A stretch of 64,000 nucleotides of DNA, from contig JACREQ010000105.1 in assembly GCA_016218155.1 (NCBI GenBank), positions 62,001 to 126,000 on the forward strand, in the 5' to 3' direction. Below the pieces are notes generated by a model. It did no database searches and was not told the DNA's origin. It saw nothing but the letters and a program-made list of their open reading frames with translations. Positions within the stretch are counted from its first letter, which is position 1. Every line of letters begins with the position of its first letter. Source of the stretch: Bacteroidia bacterium. GTDB taxonomy: Bacteria; Bacteroidota; Bacteroidia; Bacteroidales; GWA2-32-17. Below are positions 58,923 through 64,000 of this stretch, in pieces. A program made the translations under genes and the position numbers.

Positions 58923-59840
58923 ATGTCAAAAGTAACATTCGAACAATTATTAGAAGCAGGTGTACACTTTGGTCACCTTAAAAGAAAATGGAATCCAAAC
59001 ATGGCTCCTTATATTTTTATGGAGAAAAATGGAATTCACATTCTTGATTTACACAAAACCGTTGTAAAGCTTGATGAAGCTTGCAATGCATTAAAACAAA
59101 TTGCAAAATCTGGACGCAAAATTTTATTTGTAGCTACAAAAAAACAAGCAAAAGATATAGTTGCAGAAAAAGTAAGTAAAATTAATATGCCTTATGTAAC
59201 TGAGCGTTGGCCAGGTGGTATGTTAACAAATTTCCCTACAATTCGTAAAGCTGTTAAGAAAATGTCTACCATTGATAAAATGGCTACAGATGGCACTTTC
59301 GATAACCTTTCAAAAAGAGAAAAACTTCAGATTAGCCGTAAACGTGCTAAATTAGAAAAGAACTTAGGTAGTATTACAGACTTAACCCGTTTACCAGCTG
59401 CTCTTTTTATTATTGACGTTTCAAAAGAACATATTGCAGTAAGAGAAGCAAAACGTTTAAGTATTCCATTATTTGGAATGGTTGATACTAACTCAGATCC
59501 TAATAATATCGATTTCCCAATTCCTGCAAACGATGATGCATCAAATTCAATTGCATTAATTCTTGATACAGCAATAGCTGCTATTACAGCTGGTCTTGAA
59601 GAACGTAAATTTGATAAAGAAAAAGAAGTTGCTCAGCCAAAAGAGAAACCTTCACGTAACAGAACAAAACACGAAGAAACTGAGGAAGTTTCTAACGAAG
59701 AAGAAGTTGTTGCTGATGATTCAGTAGAACTAGTTGAAGCTACTGCTGAAGAAATTGCTGCTTTAGCTGCAAAAAAGAGTACTGAAGCAAAGAAATCTCC
59801 AGCAAAAAGAACAACAATAAAGAAAAACATTAAAGAATAA
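58923..59840 (+). CDS. rpsB: 30S ribosomal protein S2 with C-terminal extension
   Basis: S2 bridges the head and body of the 30S subunit and helps recruit S1. The first ~235 residues match the family (MSKVTFEQLLEAGVHFGHLK, RKWNPNMAPYIFMEKNGIHI, ERWPGGMLTNFPTIRKAVKK, AKRLSIPLFGMVDTNSDPNN). The 305-residue protein has an extra C-terminal tail, first acidic (EETEEVSNEEEVVADD) and then Lys/Ala-rich (STEAKKSPAKRTTIKKNIKE). Such tails are frequent in Bacteroidota S2. It is paired with tsf 19 bp downstream. Confidence 0.97.
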   Translation: MSKVTFEQLLEAGVHFGHLKRKWNPNMAPYIFMEKNGIHILDLHKTVVKLDEACNALKQIAKSGRKILFVATKKQAKDIVAEKVSKINMPYVTERWPGGMLTNFPTIRKAVKKMSTIDKMATDGTFDNLSKREKLQISRKRAKLEKNLGSITDLTRLPAALFIIDVSKEHIAVREAKRLSIPLFGMVDTNSDPNNIDFPIPANDDASNSIALILDTAIAAITAGLEERKFDKEKEVAQPKEKPSRNRTKHEETEEVSNEEEVVADDSVELVEATAEEIAALAAKKSTEAKKSPAKRTTIKKNIKE

Positions 59841-59859
59841 CAAAATAAGAATTTTTAAT

Positions 59860-60690
59860 ATGGCACAAATTACAACTGCAGATATTACAAAATTACGTCA
59901 ACTTACAGGTGCTGGAATGATGGATTGTAAAAATGCACTTACTGAATCAGAAGGTGATGTTAATATTGCAATAGAAATTATTCGTAAAAAAGGACAGGCT
60001 GTTTCGATGAAACGTGCTGATCGTCAAACTACCCAAGGTTTAGTAGTTGCTGAAATCAGTCCAAACGGAAAAGATGCTGCAATTATTGCTCTAAGTTGCG
60101 AAACTGACTTTGTTGCAAAAACTGATGGTTTTATCGAACTATCTAAAATTATTGCTCAAAAAGCTTTGGAGGCAAAACCTGCAAATATTGATGAATTAAA
60201 ACAAATTAATGTAAACAACCTTACTATTCAGGATATGATTATGGATAAGGTTGCTGCTATTGGCGAACGTATAGATGTTACATATTACGAGCATATTTCT
60301 GCTGAACATGTTTTCTCTTATATTCATCAGGGAAGTAAAATTGGAACTCTTGTTGGATTCAACAAAATGGTTTCAAACCAGCAAATAGGAAAAGATGTTG
60401 CAATGCAAATTGCAGCAATGAGTCCAATTGCTATTGACAAAGATGATATTTCAAAAGAAATGGTAGAGAAAGAAATTGAAATTGGTAAAGAACAAGCTCG
60501 TGCAGAAGGAAAACCAGAAGCAATGTTAGAGAAAATTGCAATGGGTAAACTTAATAAGTTTTACAATGAAAGCACTTTATTAAATCAGGAATTTGTTAAA
60601 GATAATAAAATGACCGTTCGTCAGTATATCCAAAATGGCGACAAAGATCTTTCTATTACAGTTTTTAAACGTTGTTCTATTACACTTTAA
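59860..60690 (+). CDS. tsf: elongation factor Ts
   Basis: EF-Ts recycles EF-Tu by exchanging GDP for GTP. The 276-residue product has the N-terminal UBA-like domain with LRQLTGAGMMDCKNALTESE and the core signature EISPNGKDAAIIALSCETDFVAKTD-type region (residues ~65-90), then GSKIGTLVGFNK and AMQIAAMSPIA. It ends with the helical hairpin region and LSITVFKRCSITL. It follows rpsB by 19 bp, the universal pair, and precedes a strong terminator. Confidence 0.97.
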   Translation: MAQITTADITKLRQLTGAGMMDCKNALTESEGDVNIAIEIIRKKGQAVSMKRADRQTTQGLVVAEISPNGKDAAIIALSCETDFVAKTDGFIELSKIIAQKALEAKPANIDELKQINVNNLTIQDMIMDKVAAIGERIDVTYYEHISAEHVFSYIHQGSKIGTLVGFNKMVSNQQIGKDVAMQIAAMSPIAIDKDDISKEMVEKEIEIGKEQARAEGKPEAMLEKIAMGKLNKFYNESTLLNQEFVKDNKMTVRQYIQNGDKDLSITVFKRCSITL

Positions 60691-60704
60691 AAATAGATTA
60701 ATCT

Positions 60705-60742
60705 AAAATAAAAAAAGCTGCTCACGCAGCTTTTTTTATTTT
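60705..60742. terminator. bidirectional terminator between tsf and the adhesin gene
   Basis: A perfect stem (AAAATAAAAAAAGCTGC with GCAGCTTTTTTTATTTT) has a TCAC loop. It works in both directions: T-runs are present on both sides. Its right arm reaches into the stop codon of the minus-strand adhesin gene at 60741-60743. Confidence 0.9.
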
Positions 60743-63700
60743 ATCTAATTACGGTTACAGGACCGGTTTCTTCATGTAAGGTTCCATTTACATCCTTCAC
60801 TTTAATATACCAGGAATAAGTCCCTACAGGTACTAATTTATTTACATTATTCTTAAATCCACCATTCCATCCACCTGGTAGCCATCCTGAATTTAGATTA
60901 GCCATATCCTGAACTTCATTTGGCGTTAATGCAGTTCCTTCGGGATAAGTAGTTGTTTCAAATATTATTTGACCCCATCTATCATAAATTGCCAAATAGT
61001 AATTACTCTTATCAAAGCCTCTTCCTTTTGGATAAAAATATCCGTCAGCTGAACCTGTTCCTGGATAGAATGCAGTAGGAACCCATATAGTATAAATTTC
61101 ATTTACTCTTAAAGTATGTTGAACTGTATCAATACACCCTTCTTCAGTTCTTACAAATAAAGTAATAGTATAAACCCCGGGATTTTCATAAATGTGAGTA
61201 GGAGTTAAAGTACCAGCAGCTGATTCACCATCACCTAAATCCCACACTGTTTGATTTGCAGGATCTGTTTCTGCATTAAATTGAACTTCACCTTGCAATG
61301 CATCTATCACATTAGGAGAATATGAAAAATCTGCAGTTGGTATCGGATAAACTTCAACAAGATCGTTAAATATCCGGGTCATTTCACAACCATAATTCGC
61401 TGATGATAAGGTTAATGTTATAGCATATGAACCTGGTAATCCATAAATATGAGATGTAATACTATCTGTTGATAAATTAGCATTACCTGTAGAAGGATCA
61501 CCAAAATTCCAGTTATAGCGAACAGAATCATTCGCAGGAACTGACACAACTGCATCAAAATTAGCTAATAATGGAACACATCCACTTTGATACCTTGGAT
61601 CGCGGATAAGGCGTGGCGCCTGTCGTACAAATATTGTCATTGTGGCTGTTCCAGGAGGAGTTCCACAACCGTCAAACACCTGAACAGTATATGTTGTAGT
61701 ATCTGTTGGTGTAACTGTATTCGGGTTTCCTGCCCCAATATTCCAAACATAATTATATGGAGGACCTATTCCACCAAATGCAGTAACATCAATATTGTAA
61801 TTATCTCCTTCACAAATAGTTGTATTCATAGAAGTACTTGCATAAATTGCAGGATAAACATATATACCAACAATACCTGGGTTTTGAGAAATACAACCAT
61901 TGGCATCATATGCATTTACAAAATAATTTGTAGTACTGTCAGGTGATACCATTTGAGTTTGAGCACTAGGATTGCCAAGTCCTGAACCAGTCCATAAATA
62001 AGTAAACGGTGGAGTTCCACCTGAAGCATTTGCTGTAATATTAACAGAATTATTACCTATACAAATTGAATCTACTCCATTAGCATAAACTATAATTGGG
62101 TTTGGTTGACCAACAATAGTAGAGTTTGCAATAGTACATAAGTTTGCATCAGTAACTGTAACTGTATATACACCGGCACCAACACCAGAAGCTATTTGAG
62201 TTGATTGCAAATCAGACCACAAATATGAATATGGCGCTAACCCACCAACTACGTTTGCTGTAATTGAACCGGTAAATGAACCAGGGCAAATTGCATTTGT
62301 AACATTAAATGTTAGTTGAGATGGTGGGGCTATTTCAGGCACATTAACATTTACAACTCCACCGCAACCCTGATTGTCTGTAACCTGAAGCTGATAATTA
62401 CCGCTAATTAGATTTGTTATTGATGTAGCAGTTGAATTTCCAGGAGACCAATGGTAAGTATAATCAGGAATTCCTCCAACAACAGAATCAACCTGAGCTG
62501 AACCGTTGTCAAATCCACAATGTGCAGGATTTGAAGAAGCATATACATAAATTAAAGAAGGTTGGTCTACAGTAAATGAAGATATTGCTGTACAACTCCA
62601 GATGTCGGTTACAATAACAGAGTAGGTTCCTGCTATCAAATTTGAGGTTATTGAACTTGACCCAACTGCAGGTAACTGCCAATTATATTGATATACCGGA
62701 GTACCACCAGATGCACTTACTGATATCATACCATCTGCATTTCCATAACAGTGAGCATCTGTAACAACTCCTGTAATGTCTAGTGCCGGTGGTTCAGTAA
62801 TAGTTACAACATTTACGCTTGTACATCCATGTGCATCTTCCGCAACAACAGTATATGGTCCTGCACATAAATTTGTAGCTGTTGCTCCTGTTTGACTGAT
62901 TCCTAACCAATCATATGTATATGGTAATATTCCTCCACCTGCAAGAACTGAAGCTGTTCCCAAACAATTACCAAAACAATGGTTATTAGTTGAATTACTA
63001 ATAACGGATACAAAGGCAGTTGGTTCGTGAACATTAATAAACCCTGACGATTGGCATCCGTTAGCATCAGAAACAGTTACATAATACATATCACCTTCTA
63101 GCCCACTAATTGTATCACCAGAGAAAGAACCTCCGCCTAGATTTGTCCAACTGGAAATATATGGTGGTGCTGCTGGACTTGAAGGTGTATAACTAACTAT
63201 TGCAACACCATCATTCATTCCGGCACAACTAACTGAGTCAGCTAACAATGTAGTAATTTGAGGACCAGCAAGATTTTGTATAGCAATTTGTTGAGTAGCT
63301 ATACACCCGTTTTGATCAATTAATGTAACTGTTGCAATACCTGCAGGCATACCTGTTTCATGTACACTATTTCCACCAGTTGTCCATGAAATTGAATACC
63401 CAGTTAAACCTCCTTGAATACCTATAGTAGCCTCACCATTAGCAACTCCACAAGTTGCTGGCACCACATTAAGTACATCAATTTGTAATAATGGGTTACC
63501 AGTTACAGTAGCGTTAGACGAAATTGTACAACCATTGTTATCAGTTATTGTTACCACATAATTACCGGGACACAAATTATTGATTAATGATGTATTTAAT
63601 ATATTTGACCACAAATATGTATATGGTATTTGACCTCCTGAAACATTTGCAGAAATACTCCCATCGCAAAATTGAAAACAGGTTTCATCTGTTTTTATTA

Positions 63701-64000
63701 AATTTAAATTAAGTTGAGGAGGTTGACTAATAATCTCAGAAGTTGTAATATTACACCCATTCTGGTCTGTAACAGTTAAAAAATATGTGTCCTGAGGTAA
63801 ATTACCAATATTTTGCGTATTAGCACTATAAGTTCCTAAAGCATTTGTCCATTGATATGTATAACTTGGGGTACCACCTGTAACATTTGTTGAAATACTT
63901 CCATCATTTGCTAAATAACAAGTCAAATGTGTTGGTATAACGCTATTAAACACCATTGGGTTAGGGGTGCCTACAGTAACAGATATTGTTTCAGTACAGT
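60741..64000 (-). CDS. giant SprB-repeat adhesin, C-terminal part (runs off right edge)
   Basis: The minus-strand frame is open to the right edge; the upstream residues ETISVTVGTPNP continue before the internal Met at 63956, so the true start lies outside. At least 1086 residues are visible. Most form ~80-residue SprB-type repeats (GGTPxYxYxW...YTVTVTDxNGC...xPxxL). They are followed by two PKD domains (RYNWNFGDPSTGNANL, VWDLGDGESAAGT). The protein ends with a gliding-motility-associated C-terminal (type B) domain: YTIWVPTAFYPGTGSADGYF, YYLAIYDRWGQIIFET, GGWNGGFKNN and PVGTYSWYIKVKD. It is therefore probably a T9SS-exported surface protein, of the class that includes the SprB gliding adhesin. 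Its exact role is not known. Confidence 0.85.
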   Translation of the reverse strand, partial: CTETISVTVGTPNPMVFNSVIPTHLTCYLANDGSISTNVTGGTPSYTYQWTNALGTYSANTQNIGNLPQDTYFLTVTDQNGCNITTSEIISQPPQLNLNLIKTDETCFQFCDGSISANVSGGQIPYTYLWSNILNTSLINNLCPGNYVVTITDNNGCTISSNATVTGNPLLQIDVLNVVPATCGVANGEATIGIQGGLTGYSISWTTGGNSVHETGMPAGIATVTLIDQNGCIATQQIAIQNLAGPQITTLLADSVSCAGMNDGVAIVSYTPSSPAAPPYISSWTNLGGGSFSGDTISGLEGDMYYVTVSDANGCQSSGFINVHEPTAFVSVISNSTNNHCFGNCLGTASVLAGGGILPYTYDWLGISQTGATATNLCAGPYTVVAEDAHGCTSVNVVTITEPPALDITGVVTDAHCYGNADGMISVSASGGTPVYQYNWQLPAVGSSSITSNLIAGTYSVIVTDIWSCTAISSFTVDQPSLIYVYASSNPAHCGFDNGSAQVDSVVGGIPDYTYHWSPGNSTATSITNLISGNYQLQVTDNQGCGGVVNVNVPEIAPPSQLTFNVTNAICPGSFTGSITANVVGGLAPYSYLWSDLQSTQIASGVGAGVYTVTVTDANLCTIANSTIVGQPNPIIVYANGVDSICIGNNSVNITANASGGTPPFTYLWTGSGLGNPSAQTQMVSPDSTTNYFVNAYDANGCISQNPGIVGIYVYPAIYASTSMNTTICEGDNYNIDVTAFGGIGPPYNYVWNIGAGNPNTVTPTDTTTYTVQVFDGCGTPPGTATMTIFVRQAPRLIRDPRYQSGCVPLLANFDAVVSVPANDSVRYNWNFGDPSTGNANLSTDSITSHIYGLPGSYAITLTLSSANYGCEMTRIFNDLVEVYPIPTADFSYSPNVIDALQGEVQFNAETDPANQTVWDLGDGESAAGTLTPTHIYENPGVYTITLFVRTEEGCIDTVQHTLRVNEIYTIWVPTAFYPGTGSADGYFYPKGRGFDKSNYYLAIYDRWGQIIFETTTYPEGTALTPNEVQDMANLNSGWLPGGWNGGFKNNVNKLVPVGTYSWYIKVKDVNGTLHEETGPVTVIR

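Noticed and set aside
61587-61946. Open frame of 119 codons on the plus strand inside the adhesin gene
   Set aside because: It is antisense to a well-supported repeat protein and has a Cys/Ile/Thr-rich composition typical of a shadow frame.

Overview
The window looks like chromosomal core plus flanking accessory DNA of a member of the Bacteroidota, probably a free-living Bacteroidales-like lineage. The evidence is concordant. The DNA is AT-rich. Upstream regions carry the Bacteroidota promoter signature (TTG, about 20 bp, TAnnTTTG). Ribosome binding sites are A-rich rather than GGAGG. Many secreted proteins end in type A sorting domains of the type IX secretion system (T9SS), or in a gliding-motility-type C-terminal domain. 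Two proteins belong to the two-component-regulator-propeller class. No genus can be named from the sequence alone.

Layout. 1-429 is the start of a propeller sensor protein that runs off the left edge. 499-3663 holds a UbiD-type decarboxylase and enolase. 3847-21512 is an unbroken minus-strand ribosomal superoperon (str, S10, spc and alpha clusters: rpsL to rplQ). It includes the small genes rpmJ and rpmD and also fusA, secY, map, infA and rpoA. 21877-24036, divergent from it, encodes a second EF-G whose GTPase motifs are degenerate. 24167-26934 holds three secreted proteins (an FGE/SUMF1-like protein, an unknown T9SS cargo and a CE1-like esterase). 26974-28067 is an NR uptake/kinase pair (pnuC-nadR), followed by a C-terminal processing protease, a Cys-rich small protein and a membrane zincin. 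30669-36497 is a 1942-residue M12B-like metalloprotease with PKD/Ig-like repeats. 36815-40594 is a propeller-LytS kinase with a LytTR regulator. 40868-46208 encodes two large secreted proteins with different N-terminal catalytic-looking domains but a nearly identical Asp-rich C-terminal module.

46209-48338 is gene-poor and decayed. It holds a frameshifted fragment of the neighbouring membrane-protein gene, a long imperfect hairpin, one lipoprotein, and an array of about 120-bp palindrome-containing repeats. 48339-57716 carries a DUF2271/PKD T9SS cargo, an Mpv17-like membrane protein and an ADP-forming acyl-CoA synthetase. It also carries a UbiA-type prenyltransferase, a macrodomain/3-methyladenine glycosylase/guanine deaminase run, and an O-antigen ligase-like protein. 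57975-60690 is the rplM-rpsI-rpsB-tsf translation operon. 60741 to the right edge is the C-terminal part of a giant SprB-repeat adhesin.

The ribosomal part is conventional. The most unusual items are the GTPase-degenerate EF-G paralogue, the shared-module secreted pair with a possible unclassified glycoside-hydrolase-like domain, the intergenic repeat/pseudogene region, and a structured element between rpsI and rpsB. I did not find a CRISPR array, prophage, transposase, tRNA or rRNA, and I saw no clear-cut novel multi-gene defence or biosynthetic system.
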